Shown here piece by piece: positions 19,156-19,212 of a stretch of DNA of 19,212 nucleotides. The position numbers were made by a program, and so were the translations under genes. Under the pieces are notes generated by a model that did no database searches, was not told where the DNA came from, and saw only the letters and a program-made list of their open reading frames with translations. How positions within the stretch are numbered: the first letter of the stretch is position 1; every line of letters begins with the position of its first letter. This stretch comes from Collybiopsis luxurians FD-317 M1 (lineage: Eukaryota > Basidiomycota > Agaricomycetes > Agaricales > Omphalotaceae): the NCBI GenBank assembly GCA_000827265.1, contig KN834837.1, positions 16,920 through 36,131 of the forward strand, in the 5' to 3' direction.

Positions 19156-19212
19156 GCATTCTCTCCATCACTGAGATGTCTGGGGAACCTGCGAAATGTT
19201 TTGTAAGTGAAC
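19156..19212 (+). other. Start of the retroelement internal region
   Basis: There are 57 bp after the LTR. No primer-binding site starting TGG lies directly at the LTR edge. An ATG at 19174 opens MSGEPAKCFVSE to the window end and could be the start of gag; GTAAGT at 19203 could also be a splice donor. There is too little sequence to decide. Confidence 0.35.

Overview
This window is almost certainly nuclear DNA of a filamentous basidiomycete (Agaricomycetes). The evidence is 48-61 nt introns with GTRNGT...YAG borders, intergenic spaces typical of a fungus, and several protein families that I recognise as expanded in mushroom-forming fungi. The order cannot be fixed from the sequence; Boletales-like is only an impression. 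The region is a gene graveyard of transposon-associated and lineage-specific families, CpG-poor and TpG/CpA-rich. Open frames are often broken by TGA where a CGA arginine codon would fit, which is the footprint expected from 5-methylcytosine deamination. No tRNA, rRNA or CRISPR array was seen.

Layout. From 1 to 7.3 kb everything coding lies on the plus strand. First is the 3' part of a broken small gene (68-841), then a broken gene with a Pro-rich minisatellite and a KOW-like C-terminal region (about 1010-2586), then a long multi-exon broken gene (2991-7321) ending in four 35-residue lysine-rich repeats. A non-coding stretch (7.3-9.0 kb) holds short palindromes, a 9-bp tandem repeat, a duplicated GC-rich block and a possible G-quadruplex.

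From 9.0 to 17.4 kb the recognisable coding sequence is on the minus strand. Reading downstream on that strand, these are: a small Plavaka-type transposase remnant (17.4-17.2 kb), a small two-exon gene (16.9-16.4 kb), a Ulp1/C48-type cysteine protease gene with all catalytic residues present but a broken frame (16.2-14.7 kb), an uncharacterised gene (14.3-13.5 kb), an irregular tandem array of about 620-bp units that look like repeated exons with introns (13.0-10.1 kb), and a dead tyrosine recombinase (9.9-9.0 kb).

Two younger insertions stand out by their normal CpG content. One is a 678-bp foldback element (10325-11002) whose two arms form a near-perfect giant hairpin, inserted in the array. 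The other is a 703-bp LTR (18453-19155), inserted in a distant copy of the same repeat unit; its retroelement body continues past the window end. The genes do not form a pathway. What links them is association with mobile DNA (protease, recombinase, Plavaka fragment) and shared decay.
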